Below are positions 8,662 to 17,210 of a stretch of DNA of 64,000 nucleotides, piece by piece. Origin of the DNA: Variovorax sp. Root318D1 (GTDB taxonomy: Bacteria; Pseudomonadota; Gammaproteobacteria; Burkholderiales; Burkholderiaceae_C); NCBI RefSeq assembly GCF_001424835.1, contig NZ_LMCQ01000021.1:218091-282090 (forward strand), written 5' to 3'. Under the pieces are notes generated by a model. The model was not told where the DNA came from. It ran no database searches and saw only the letters and a program-made list of their open reading frames with translations. Both the position numbers and the translations under genes were made by a program. Every line of letters starts with the position of its first letter. Position 1 is the stretch's first letter.

Positions 8662-9569
8662 GATCGGGTTCCTTCTTGCTGGAGCGGAGTGAAAAACTGG
8701 AGGGCCTCGGCGAGCACGTCGCCAGGGGCTTCTTCCGGAACGTAATGGCCGCACGGCAACGCGCGACCCGAAACCTGAAGCGAGCGCTCGCGCCAGTGCG
8801 CCAGCACGTCGAAGCATTTGCCCACCGCGCCGTGCTCGCCCCACAACACGCGAAGCGGTTGCGCGAGCCGCTGGCCGGCGGCAATCTCGGCGCGGTCGTG
8901 CGCCAAGTCGATGGTGGCGGAGGCGCGGTAGTCGGCGCAGATAGATTCGGCCGTGCCCGGAATGGCTGCGCAGCGCTCGTACTCGGCCAGCACTTCGGGC
9001 GCGAAGGGCGCAAGGCCCGCGTGGCGTCCACCCATCACGCTGCGGACGTAACGCGCGGGGTCGGAGGCGATCAGCGCCTCCGGCAGCGGCAGCGGCTGGA
9101 TCAAAAAGAACCAGTGCCAGTAGGCGCGGGCAAACGCCTCGGTCGTGTTCTCGTACATCGAGAGCGTGGGCGCAATGTCCAGCAGCATCATGCGGTCGAC
9201 GGCCGCCGGGTGGTCCGCGGCCAGCCGGTGCGCAACCCGCGCACCGCGGTCGTGGGCCAGCACGCCGAAGCGCTCGAAGCCGTGGTGGCGCATGGCGGCG
9301 AGCGCATCGAGCGCCATCTCTCGCTTGCTGTAGGCGACGTGGTCGTCATCGTCCGCGGGTCGGCCCGAGTCGCCATAGCCACGAAGGTCGAGCGCCACCA
9401 CCGTGAAATGCTCGGCCAGTACCGGCGCGATGCGATGCCAGATGAGGTGCGTCTGGGGATGTCCATGCAAGAGCAGCAAAGGGGCGCCGCGCCCGCCGAT
9501 GCGACCGTGCACGCGCACGCCGTTGCGCTCGATGTCGAATTGCGGAAAGTCGAAGAATGAAGCTGTCAC
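8658..9569 (-). CDS. Alpha/beta hydrolase, haloacetate (fluoroacetate) dehalogenase type
   Basis: A 303-residue hydrolase if begun at the GTG at 9569; an ATG at 9602 would add 11 residues. It matches the fluoroacetate dehalogenase pattern. The nucleophile Asp107 lies in HDRGAR with Arg108 and Arg111 for carboxylate binding. The fluoride pocket is represented by His152 and Trp153 in YWHWFF and Tyr214 in CADYRA. Asp131 follows in LLDIAPT, and the catalytic His275 lies in CGHYVPEEAP. These residues correspond to those known to bind and cleave fluoroacetate, so dehalogenation is a reasonable prediction. It is coupled to the tartrate/malate dehydrogenase gene downstream. Confidence 0.85.
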   Translation of the reverse strand: MTASFFDFPQFDIERNGVRVHGRIGGRGAPLLLLHGHPQTHLIWHRIAPVLAEHFTVVALDLRGYGDSGRPADDDDHVAYSKREMALDALAAMRHHGFERFGVLAHDRGARVAHRLAADHPAAVDRMMLLDIAPTLSMYENTTEAFARAYWHWFFLIQPLPLPEALIASDPARYVRSVMGGRHAGLAPFAPEVLAEYERCAAIPGTAESICADYRASATIDLAHDRAEIAAGQRLAQPLRVLWGEHGAVGKCFDVLAHWRERSLQVSGRALPCGHYVPEEAPGDVLAEALQFFTPLQQEGTRS

Positions 9570-9640
9570 GCGGGCAATTGTGCGTTGCGCCCGTTTGGCC
9601 ATCAAGCAACAATCAGCCAATTCATACTTTCCGATCTGGC

Positions 9641-10603
9641 ATGAATCCACTGTCCATGGACCGCGGCGATCTGGAGCTGGTGCTGACCATACGCGACCAG
9701 GGAAGCCTTGCGGGCGCATCCGCCACGCTCGGTGTCGTGCCCTCCGTCATCACCAAGCGGCTTGGCGCGCTGGAGGCCAGGCTGGGCCAGCGGTTGTTCG
9801 AACGCACCACGCGCCGGCTCAGCGTGACGGCCGAGGGCGAAGCCGTCTGCCTGCACGCCAAGGCGCTGCTCGAAGGCTTTGCAGCCCTCGAAAGCGAACT
9901 GGGCGAGCGGCAGAACGAACTGGTCGGCACCATCCGGCTGGCGGCAACCTTCGGCTTCGGTCGGCGCTGGCTCGGCCCTGCCCTGGCCACGTTCCAGGCG
10001 CGCCATCCCGGGCTGCAGATCGAATTGCTCCTGACCGAACGGCTCCCCGATCTTGGCGCCGAAGGCTACGACGGCGCGCTGTGGCTCTGGGCCGTGCAGC
10101 AGCGCCGCGAGGCCGACTGGGTCACGCGACGCATTGCGCGCAACCAGCGCGTCCTGGCCGCTTCGCCTGCATATATAGAACGGCGCGGCACGCCCGCCAC
10201 AGCCGACGCGCTGGGGGCGCACGACTGCCTGGTGGCGCGCGAAAACGGCGAGGTCAACCAGCGCCAATTCGCGCTCTGGACGCTTCGCCACGCGCGCGAC
10301 GGGAGCACGGCCCGCGTTCGCGTGCAGGGACCGCTGGCAAGCAATTCGGGTGAAATGGTGCGCGACTGGTGCCTGGCCGGCCACGGCATCATGCTGCGCA
10401 GCCTGTGGGACATTGCGCCGCAACTGGCTTCCGGCGAACTGGTGCGCGTGCTGCCCCACTACGCCATGCCCGATGCCGACATCCACTGGATTGCCCCCTG
10501 GCGGCCCAAGACGCCGCGCCGCGTGCGGCTGCTGCTCGATCATTTGGCGGAGCAGTTTCGCGGCGAGCCGTGGAAACCTGGCAAGGCCGGCTCGCCGCGC
10601 TGA
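9641..10603 (+). CDS. LysR family transcriptional regulator
   Basis: A 320-residue LysR-type regulator. The N-terminal winged helix-turn-helix covers residues 8-65 (LTIRDQGSLAGASATLGV, then VITKRLGALEARLGQRLF), and an inducer-binding domain follows. The ATG at 9641 is preferred; a second in-frame ATG at 9656 would also preserve the helix-turn-helix. The gene is divergent from the dehalogenase-type hydrolase and dehydrogenase pair, separated by about 70 bases, which suggests it controls them. Confidence 0.88.
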   Translation: MNPLSMDRGDLELVLTIRDQGSLAGASATLGVVPSVITKRLGALEARLGQRLFERTTRRLSVTAEGEAVCLHAKALLEGFAALESELGERQNELVGTIRLAATFGFGRRWLGPALATFQARHPGLQIELLLTERLPDLGAEGYDGALWLWAVQQRREADWVTRRIARNQRVLAASPAYIERRGTPATADALGAHDCLVARENGEVNQRQFALWTLRHARDGSTARVRVQGPLASNSGEMVRDWCLAGHGIMLRSLWDIAPQLASGELVRVLPHYAMPDADIHWIAPWRPKTPRRVRLLLDHLAEQFRGEPWKPGKAGSPR

Positions 10604-10619
10604 AAAAAAGTGCGTGGTG

Positions 10620-11507
10620 TCAGCGCTCGCTGCGCACCACCAGGCTCACGCCGGCTGCGGTAAGTCCGATGCCGAGCAGCGTCACCACGGTGATCGGTTC
10701 GCCAAACAGGAGCCATGCCATGACGGCCGTGCACGGCGGCACAAGGTACAACAGGCTCGTGACGGCGGTGGCCGTGCCACGCTGGATCAGCATGTAGAGC
10801 AGCGAACTGCCACCGAGCGACAGCGCCAGCGCGGACCAAGCCATGGCGCCCATCGAGTGCGCGTTCCATTCGATGGCTTGGGTTTCCATCAGTGCAAAGG
10901 GCAAGGTCACCAGCAACGCCGCCGCCATTTGCACCGCACTGGCGCTTCGAACGTCGCAGGGCGCGACGAAGCGCTTTTGATACAGCGTGCCCGCCGTGAT
11001 CGAAAGAAGCGCCATGACGGCAAGCCCCATCGTCAACGCGCTGACTTCGGAACCTTGCCCGAACTTGCGCGCCACCACGAGCACCAAGCCGGTAAATCCC
11101 AGAACCAGCCCGGCCCATTGGCGCCGCGAAATGCGCCCGCCATTGAACGACAGCCAGACGGCGGTCAGCACCGGTTGGATGCCGACCAGCAGCGCCACCA
11201 GCCCAGCGCCCATGCCCGCGTGCACGGCGGCCCACACGCCGCCCAAGTAGCCTGCCTGCATCAGCACGCCCGTGACCGCAAGATGGCCCCACTGCGCGCG
11301 CTCCTTCGGCCAGGCGACCCGCGCGAGCGCGACCCAGATGCCAAAGCACACGAGACAGAGCGCATAGCGCACAGCCAGGAATTTGAGGGGCGGCGCATAC
11401 GGCATGCCGTACCGCGCGACGATGAAACCCGTGCTCCAGATCAGCACGAAGACCGCCGGCATGGCCCGCAGCCACCCCGAGCTGCGTGCCGTGGCCGCCA
11501 TCGTCAT
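10620..11507 (-). CDS. DMT superfamily (EamA) transporter
   Basis: A 295-residue inner-membrane protein with ten predicted transmembrane segments in two EamA repeats, as in drug/metabolite exporters. Near the start it has the typical FVLIWSTGFIVARYG, and the second repeat includes LVPPCTAVMAWLLFGEPIT. The cargo is unknown. Its ATG (11507) overlaps the pgsA stop by two bases (AAATGA), so it is coupled to pgsA. It ends 17 bases from the convergent LysR gene. Confidence 0.88.
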   Translation of the reverse strand: MTMAATARSSGWLRAMPAVFVLIWSTGFIVARYGMPYAPPLKFLAVRYALCLVCFGIWVALARVAWPKERAQWGHLAVTGVLMQAGYLGGVWAAVHAGMGAGLVALLVGIQPVLTAVWLSFNGGRISRRQWAGLVLGFTGLVLVVARKFGQGSEVSALTMGLAVMALLSITAGTLYQKRFVAPCDVRSASAVQMAAALLVTLPFALMETQAIEWNAHSMGAMAWSALALSLGGSSLLYMLIQRGTATAVTSLLYLVPPCTAVMAWLLFGEPITVVTLLGIGLTAAGVSLVVRSER

Positions 11508-12070
11508 TTGCTGTGGGCCCGGATCTCGGGAATGGCCTTCTGCAGGTAATAGACCATCGACCACACGGTGAGCACCGCCGAGATCCAGATCAGCCACTGA
11601 CCCCAGAGGCCCGTGTCGATGACCTTGAACAGGCGCCCGTCATAGAGCAGGAAGGGAATCGCGACCATCTGCACGGTCGTCTTGACCTTGCCGATCATGT
11701 GGACCGCCACGCTCTTGCCGGCGCCGATTCGCGCCATCCATTCGCGCAGCGCCGAGATGGCGATCTCGCGGCCGATGATGATCAGCGCCACGAACACATC
11801 GGCGCGCTGCAGATGCACCAGCACCAGCAGCGCGGCGCACACGAGGAATTTATCGGCCACCGGATCGAGGAAGGCGCCGAAGGCCGAGGTCTGGTTCAGC
11901 TTGCGCGCCAGGTAGCCGTCGAGCCAGTCGGTGGCGGCGAAGACGATGAACATGACCGTGGCGATCAGGTTGCGCATCGGCTCGGCCATCGGCAGGTAGA
12001 ACACGCCGACGATCAAAGGGATCGCGACAATGCGCGTCCAGGTCATGATGGTCGGTAAGGTCCAGAACAT
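11504..12070 (-). CDS. pgsA: CDP-diacylglycerol-glycerol-3-phosphate 3-phosphatidyltransferase
   Basis: A 188-residue integral membrane enzyme that makes phosphatidylglycerophosphate, the committed step to phosphatidylglycerol and cardiolipin. The CDP-alcohol phosphotransferase motif is complete: TDWLDGYLARKLNQTSAFGAFLDPVADK around residues 67-94, with the DG..AR..G..D..D aspartates. The order uvrC then pgsA is conserved in proteobacteria. The downstream transporter overlaps it. Confidence 0.96.
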   Translation of the reverse strand: MFWTLPTIMTWTRIVAIPLIVGVFYLPMAEPMRNLIATVMFIVFAATDWLDGYLARKLNQTSAFGAFLDPVADKFLVCAALLVLVHLQRADVFVALIIIGREIAISALREWMARIGAGKSVAVHMIGKVKTTVQMVAIPFLLYDGRLFKVIDTGLWGQWLIWISAVLTVWSMVYYLQKAIPEIRAHSK

Positions 12071-12130
12071 CGCTTGATTGTGTCACGGCGGGATGACATC
12101 GCCGTCTTGCTCATCTCTCGGTACTGGCCT

Positions 12131-14092
12131 TCAATGCAGGGCCTTGTAGATTTCCTCGGCCAGGTCCGTGGCAATGCCTTCGACCGATGCGATGTCCTCG
12201 ACGCTGGCCGCCGCCACGCCGCGAATTCCGCCAAAACGCTGCAGCAGGCGCGCGCGGCGTTTCGGCCCGATGCCCGGAATGTCTTCGAGCTGGCTGCCGC
12301 CCACGCGCACCTTCGCGCGCTTGGCGCGCATGCCGGTGATGGCAAAGCGGTGCGCCTCGTCGCGAATCTGCGCCACCAGCATCAGCGCCGCGGAATCCTT
12401 GCCCAGGTAGACCTTCTCACGGCCGTCGGCGAACACCAGTTCCTCAAGCCCGACCTTGCGGCCCTCACCCTTTTCGACGCCCACGATGAGCGACAGCGCC
12501 AGGCCCAGTTCGCTGAACACCTCGCGCGCCATCGACACCTGGCCCTTGCCGCCGTCCACCAGCACCAGGTCGGGCATGCGCGCCGCCCTGGTCTTGGGTG
12601 GCGCATCGCTGCCCACGCCGCCGGCGTCGCCCATGGGCGGCGCATCGGTCTCGGCTGCCATCGCCTCGGCCAGCTTGCCGTAGCGGCGGTGCAGCACCTG
12701 GCGCATGGCGGCGTAGTCGTCGCCGGGCGTGATGCCTTCGATGTTGTAGCGGCGGTATTCGCGGTTCTGCATCGTGTGGCGCTCGAACACCACGCAGGAA
12801 GCCTGGGTGGCCTCGCCCGCGGTGTGCGAAATGTCGAAACATTCGACGCGAAAGTTGTCCAGGTCGTCGGGTGCAAGCTCCAGCGCATCGGCCAGCGCGC
12901 GTGTGCGCGCCTGCTGCGAACCCTCCTCGGCCAACAGCCGCGCCAATTGCAGGCCGGCATTGGTTTCGGCCATTTCGAGCCAGTGCCGGCGCTGCTCGCG
13001 CGGCTGAAACACGGCCGTCACGCGCACGCCGGCCTGCTGCGAAATCGCCTCGATCAACTCGCGGCCCACGAGATGGCTCAGCACCAGCGTGGCGGGGACC
13101 GGCACGTCGATGTAATGCTGGGCGATAAACGCTTCGAGCACCTGCACCTCGATCGAATCGGCCGGCGCCGGCACCACGCCCTCCTCCGCATCGAGTTCGC
13201 CATGGTGGATTTGCGCGGCGTCTTCCACATGCACGGGAAAATAGGGCCGGTCGCCCAGGTGCCGGCCGCCGCGCACCATCGCCAGGTTGACGCAGGCCTT
13301 GCCGCCCTGCACCTTGACGGCGAGGATGTCCACGTCCTTGTCCGACGCAATCTCGATCGACTGCTGGTGCAGCACGCGCGAGATCGCCGACATCTGGTTG
13401 CGCAGCTCGGCCGCCTGTTCGAATTCGAGCTTCTCGGCGTGCCCGGTCATCCGCGATTCCAGCTTCGACAGCACCAGCTGGGTGTCGCCCATCAGGAAGG
13501 CTTCGGCGCTGGCCACGTCCTGCGCATAGGCCTCGGGCGTGATGTACCCAACGCAAGGCCCCGTGCAGCGCTTGATCTGGTACAGCAGGCAGGGCCGGGT
13601 GCGATTGGCATACACCGTGTCTTCGCAGGTGCGCAGCTTGAAGACCTTCTGCAGCAGCTGAATCGACTCCTTCACTGCCCAGGCGCTGGGGTACGGCCCG
13701 AAGTAGCGGTGCTTCTTGTCGACCGCGCCTCGGTAGTAGGCCAGCCGCGGAAACTCGTGCGAGGCGATCTTCAGGTAGGGGTAGCTCTTGTCGTCGCGGA
13801 ACAGGATGTTGTAGCGCGGCTTGAGCGTCTTGATGAGGTTGTTCTCGAGCAGCAGCGCCTCGGCCTCGGAGCGCACCACCGTGGTCTCCATGCGCACGAT
13901 CTTCGAGATCATGTGGCCGATGCGCGTGCCGCCATGGCTCTTCTGGAAATAGTTGGCAACCCGCTTCTTGAGATTGCGCGCCTTGCCCACGTAAAGCACC
14001 GCGCCGGCCGCGTCGAAATAGCGGTAGACACCCGGCAGCTGCGGCAGGGCCGCGACTTCGCTGAGCAATTGATCGGAATGCACGTCTGACAT
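12131..14092 (-). CDS. uvrC: Excinuclease ABC subunit C
   Basis: A 653-residue subunit of the UvrABC nucleotide-excision repair nuclease, which makes both incisions around the lesion. An N-terminal GIY-YIG domain (LPGVYRYFDAAGAVLYVGKA near residue 20) is followed by the UVR segment (QAAELRNQMSAI near 230), the RNase-H-like incision domain (FDISHTAGE and VDGGKGQ), and C-terminal tandem helix-hairpin-helix motifs (LEDIPGIGPKRRARLLQRFG). The ATG at 14092 fits the family N terminus. Confidence 0.97.
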   Translation of the reverse strand: MSDVHSDQLLSEVAALPQLPGVYRYFDAAGAVLYVGKARNLKKRVANYFQKSHGGTRIGHMISKIVRMETTVVRSEAEALLLENNLIKTLKPRYNILFRDDKSYPYLKIASHEFPRLAYYRGAVDKKHRYFGPYPSAWAVKESIQLLQKVFKLRTCEDTVYANRTRPCLLYQIKRCTGPCVGYITPEAYAQDVASAEAFLMGDTQLVLSKLESRMTGHAEKLEFEQAAELRNQMSAISRVLHQQSIEIASDKDVDILAVKVQGGKACVNLAMVRGGRHLGDRPYFPVHVEDAAQIHHGELDAEEGVVPAPADSIEVQVLEAFIAQHYIDVPVPATLVLSHLVGRELIEAISQQAGVRVTAVFQPREQRRHWLEMAETNAGLQLARLLAEEGSQQARTRALADALELAPDDLDNFRVECFDISHTAGEATQASCVVFERHTMQNREYRRYNIEGITPGDDYAAMRQVLHRRYGKLAEAMAAETDAPPMGDAGGVGSDAPPKTRAARMPDLVLVDGGKGQVSMAREVFSELGLALSLIVGVEKGEGRKVGLEELVFADGREKVYLGKDSAALMLVAQIRDEAHRFAITGMRAKRAKVRVGGSQLEDIPGIGPKRRARLLQRFGGIRGVAAASVEDIASVEGIATDLAEEIYKALH

Positions 14093-14163
14093 GGCGGCTA
14101 TTGTGGCGCGTGGCGCAGGAGCCGGCCTGCCTGGGGCAACCGAAGGAAGGCACACTCGCACCC

Positions 14164-15264
14164 ATGCAATGGGACATCTTCTGCAGAGTCATCGACAACC
14201 ACGGCGACCTGGGCGTGTGCTGGCGGCTGGCCAGCCAGCTGGCGGCCCTCGGCGAGCGCGTGCGCCTGTGGATCGACGACGCCACGGCGCTGAACTGGAT
14301 GGCGCCCGCGGGCTGCGACGGCGTGAGCGTGATCGACTGGCTCGACCCTGCCGCTGTGCACAAGGCCGCGGCGGCCCCGCCGCCCGACGTGCTGATCGAA
14401 GCCTTCGGATGCGACCCGGCACCCGAGCTGATCGCGCGCTTTGCCGAGCCGCCCACTGCCGGAGCGCCCGCCCGAGCCTGGATCAATCTCGAATACCTGT
14501 CGGCGGAACCTTATGTCGAGCGGCTGCACGGCCTGCCCTCGCCGGTGTTCAAGGGACCGGGCGCGGGGCTGACGAAACGCTTTTTCTATCCAGGCTTCAC
14601 GCCCGGCACGGGAGGGCTGCTGCGGGAGCCCGGCCTGCTGGAGCGGCGAGCGCATTTCGATCGCGCGCAATGGCTGGCGGCGCATGAGGTTCCTTGGCGG
14701 GAGGGCGAGCGACTCGTCTCGCTCTTCTGCTACGAGCCTCCCGCGCTGGCCCCACTGCTCGAACAGCTGGCTGCTGGCACCGAACCCACGCGCCTCTTGG
14801 TGACGTCCGGCCGTGCGGCGCATGCGGTCACGGCCTTTTTCTCCAGCCCTAAGCATCCCCCCGGCCGCTCGCCGCAAGGCTTCGGTGCGCTGTCGATTTC
14901 GTACCTTCCCTACCTGACGCAGCCGGATTTCGACCATCTCCTGTGGGCCTGCGACCTGAATTTCGTGCGCGGCGAAGATTCGCTCGTGCGCGCCCTCTGG
15001 GCCGGCGCCCCGCTGGTCTGGCAAATCTACCCCCAGGATGACGACGCGCACCATGTCAAGCTCGGCGCCTGGCTGGACTGGCTCGGCGCCCCGCCATCCC
15101 TCCGGCAGTTTCACCACGCCTGGAACGGCTTCGCGGACAGCACCCTCCCCTCACTGGAAACCGAAGGCCCTTGGCGCGAAACCGTGCAGGCCGCACGCGA
15201 AAAGCTGGGCCGCCAGGAGGACTTGGTCACGCAACTGCGGCATCTGGTCGCCGGAAAAAGCTAA
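14164..15264 (+). CDS. earP: EF-P arginine rhamnosyltransferase EarP
   Basis: A 366-residue GT-B glycosyltransferase that attaches rhamnose from dTDP-rhamnose to Arg32 of elongation factor P. The diagnostic N terminus DNHGDLGVCWRLA places the catalytic aspartates at Asp11 and Asp15, and the sugar-nucleotide motif VRGEDSLVRALWAG lies near residue 275. The adjacent downstream efp encodes an Arg32-type EF-P, so enzyme and substrate are encoded together. The start is at 14164; the longer frame adds 21 unrelated residues. Confidence 0.95.
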   Translation: MQWDIFCRVIDNHGDLGVCWRLASQLAALGERVRLWIDDATALNWMAPAGCDGVSVIDWLDPAAVHKAAAAPPPDVLIEAFGCDPAPELIARFAEPPTAGAPARAWINLEYLSAEPYVERLHGLPSPVFKGPGAGLTKRFFYPGFTPGTGGLLREPGLLERRAHFDRAQWLAAHEVPWREGERLVSLFCYEPPALAPLLEQLAAGTEPTRLLVTSGRAAHAVTAFFSSPKHPPGRSPQGFGALSISYLPYLTQPDFDHLLWACDLNFVRGEDSLVRALWAGAPLVWQIYPQDDDAHHVKLGAWLDWLGAPPSLRQFHHAWNGFADSTLPSLETEGPWRETVQAAREKLGRQEDLVTQLRHLVAGKS

Positions 15265-15267
15265 AAT
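15262..15267 (+). promoter_or_regulatory. Possible -10 element for efp
   Basis: TAAAAT overlaps the end of earP. It would give efp its own transcript with a leader of about 170 bases. No good -35 hexamer is seen at the right distance, so this is weak. The remaining bases up to 15441 show nothing else clear. Confidence 0.3.
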
Positions 15268-15441
15268 AGTGGGCTTTGCGGATTTCGGCCCGGATTTACA
15301 CAGATCCGAGATGCTGTCCGCCAAACCTGCCGCGGGACATGTACCGCGGGGCCAATAACGCCGGCAAGACGCTGCAGAGCAACATTGCAAACGTCGCCGA
15401 CGGCCCCGTGCACCGAGCGGCCAACATCCAGAGAACCTGAT

Positions 15442-15996
15442 ATGAAAATCGCTCAAGAAATCCGCGCCGGCAACGTCATCATGCACGGCAAGGACCCGAT
15501 GGTCGTCCTCAAGACCGAATACAGCCGCGGCGGCCGCAACTCCGCCACCGTGCGCATGAAGCTCAAGAGCCTGATCGCCAACTTCAACACCGAAGTGGTC
15601 TTCAAGGCCGACGACAAGATCGACCAGATCGTGCTCGACAAGAAGGAGTGCACCTACTCCTACTTCGCCGACCCGATGTACGTCTGCATGGACACCGAGT
15701 ACAACCAGTACGAAGTCGAAGCCGAGAACATGGGCGACGCCCTCAACTACCTCGAAGACGGCATGGCTGTCGAAGTGGTGTTCTACGACGGCAAGGCCAT
15801 CTCGGTCGAACTGCCGACCAGCGTCGAACGCGAAATCACCTGGACCGAGCCGGCCGTCAAGGGCGACACTTCGGGCAAGGTCATGAAGCCCGCCAAGATC
15901 GCCACCGGCTTCGAAGTGCCGGTGCCGCTCTTCGTTGCGCAAGGCGACAAGATCGAAATCGACACCCGCACCGGCGAATACCGCAAGCGCGTCTGA
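15442..15996 (+). CDS. efp: Translation elongation factor P, arginine-modified type
   Basis: A 184-residue EF-P that relieves ribosome stalling at polyproline stretches. The modified loop carries Arg32 (YSRGGRN), not the lysine used by EpmA systems, and so matches the neighbouring EarP rhamnosyltransferase. The three OB-like domains are complete, ending with IDTRTGEYRKRV. A strong terminator follows 30 bases downstream. Confidence 0.98.
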   Translation: MKIAQEIRAGNVIMHGKDPMVVLKTEYSRGGRNSATVRMKLKSLIANFNTEVVFKADDKIDQIVLDKKECTYSYFADPMYVCMDTEYNQYEVEAENMGDALNYLEDGMAVEVVFYDGKAISVELPTSVEREITWTEPAVKGDTSGKVMKPAKIATGFEVPVPLFVAQGDKIEIDTRTGEYRKRV

Positions 15997-16027
15997 GCGC
16001 TTCCGGCCGGCTGGCCGGCACCCAGGC

Positions 16028-16054
16028 AAAAAGGCTCCGCAAGGAGCCTTTTTT
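16028..16054 (+). terminator. Rho-independent terminator of efp
   Basis: The stem AAAGGCTCC/GGAGCCTTT with a GCAA tetraloop is followed by a run of T. Confidence 0.88.
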
Positions 16055-16063
16055 CGTTCATGG

Positions 16064-16280
16064 GCTTACGACGGCGGTACGGTGCGGCTGCCGCACATCG
16101 TGGCACGGGCCGCGCGCTCGACCTCATCCTGACCGGCCGCCCCGACGATGCCGCGGGGGCGAGCGCGACGGGCCTGGTCAGCCGCGTGGTGCCCCCCGGC
16201 CAATCCCGGCAGGCGGCCGAAGGCGCGGCGGGCGCCGAGCGCTTCGTTCGCGGCGCGGGCCGGCATGGCACTTGCTGAGC
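16064..16280 (+). pseudogene. Remnant of an enoyl-CoA hydratase/isomerase gene (frameshifted, both ends missing)
   Basis: This stretch reads as the middle of a crotonase-family enzyme in two frames. The first frame gives YDGGTVRLPHIV (16067-16102). A shift near 16103 then leads to GRALDLILTGRPDDAAGA and TGLVSRVVPPGQSRQAAEGA in the next frame. These match the conserved order of enoyl-CoA hydratases, and a single missing base explains the break. No start region or C-terminal third remains. It lies between the efp terminator and the LOG gene and is the main content of this 350-base gap. Confidence 0.7.
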
Positions 16281-16346
16281 CTGATCCGCGGGGCATGGCG
16301 GCCGCAACGCTGCACAATGCAGCGAATCTTCCTGTCTGATTTCTTC

Positions 16347-17210
16347 ATGAACAACACGCACGACCTTCACGACAAGCGCCTGGCCGACGCCTGGGCCACT
16401 CTCAAGGCGCACTCGGAAAAAGGCCTCCCGCTCGATCTCGATCCTTCGCGCCTCGCCTTTGCCGATCCGGAATTCCTGCTGCGCCGTGAAACCCGCGGCA
16501 TCCGCATGCAGCTGGAGCTGATGAAGCCCGACCTGGAGCAACGCGCCCACGGCATCGAGAACACCGTGGTGGTCTTCGGCAGTGCGCGCTTCCGCAGCGA
16601 GGAAGAGGCAGCCGCGCTGGTCGCACAGGCCGATGCCGCCGGAGACGCCGTGGCAGCCGAGCGCTGGCGGCGCCTCGCGCGCAGCTCGCACTATTACGAG
16701 AAGGCGCGCGCCTTCGGCAAGCTGGTTGCGCAGTACAGCAGCGACAAGGAGCCCCAGGACAAGCTTTTCGTCTGCACCGGCGGCGGCCCTGGCATCATGC
16801 AGGCAGCCAACCGCGGCGCGCACGAAGGCGGCGGAATCTCGGTCGGCCTGGCCATCGCGCTCCCCATGGAGGAAGAAGCCAACCCCTACGTCACGCCGGC
16901 GCTGAGCTTCAAGTTCCATTACTTCGCCATCCGCAAGATGCACTTCATGATGCGTGCGAAGGCGCTGGTGGCGTTTCCGGGCGGCTTCGGCACGCTCGAT
17001 GAGCTGTTCGAAGTGATCACGCTGGTGCAGACCAAGAAGTCCAAGCCGGTGCCGATCGTGCTGTTCGGCTCGGCCTACTGGAAGAAGCTGATCGACTTCG
17101 ATTTCTTGATCGAAGAAGGCGTGATCTCGCCGACCGACGTGAATCTGTTCGAGTATGTCGACGCGGCGGATGACGCCTGGGACGCGATCAAGCGCTTCTA
17201 CAAGCTATAA
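16347..17210 (+). CDS. TIGR00730/LOG family Rossmann-fold protein
   Basis: A 287-residue member of the family long called lysine decarboxylase-like, now linked to nucleotide-5'-monophosphate nucleosidase (LOG/PpnN) activity. Both signatures are present: GGGPGIMQAANRGA near residue 149 and PGGFGTLDELFE near residue 212. An N-terminal helical extension of about 70 residues precedes the Rossmann core. The ATG at 16347 is preferred over one at 16317. The gene converges on the MFS transporter, and the stop codons of the two genes abut within six bases. Confidence 0.87.
   Translation: MNNTHDLHDKRLADAWATLKAHSEKGLPLDLDPSRLAFADPEFLLRRETRGIRMQLELMKPDLEQRAHGIENTVVVFGSARFRSEEEAAALVAQADAAGDAVAAERWRRLARSSHYYEKARAFGKLVAQYSSDKEPQDKLFVCTGGGPGIMQAANRGAHEGGGISVGLAIALPMEEEANPYVTPALSFKFHYFAIRKMHFMMRAKALVAFPGGFGTLDELFEVITLVQTKKSKPVPIVLFGSAYWKKLIDFDFLIEEGVISPTDVNLFEYVDAADDAWDAIKRFYKL

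Noticed and set aside
12074..14089. A 671-codon plus-strand open frame opposite uvrC
   Set aside because: uvrC is complete on the other strand, and this frame is its complement artefact.
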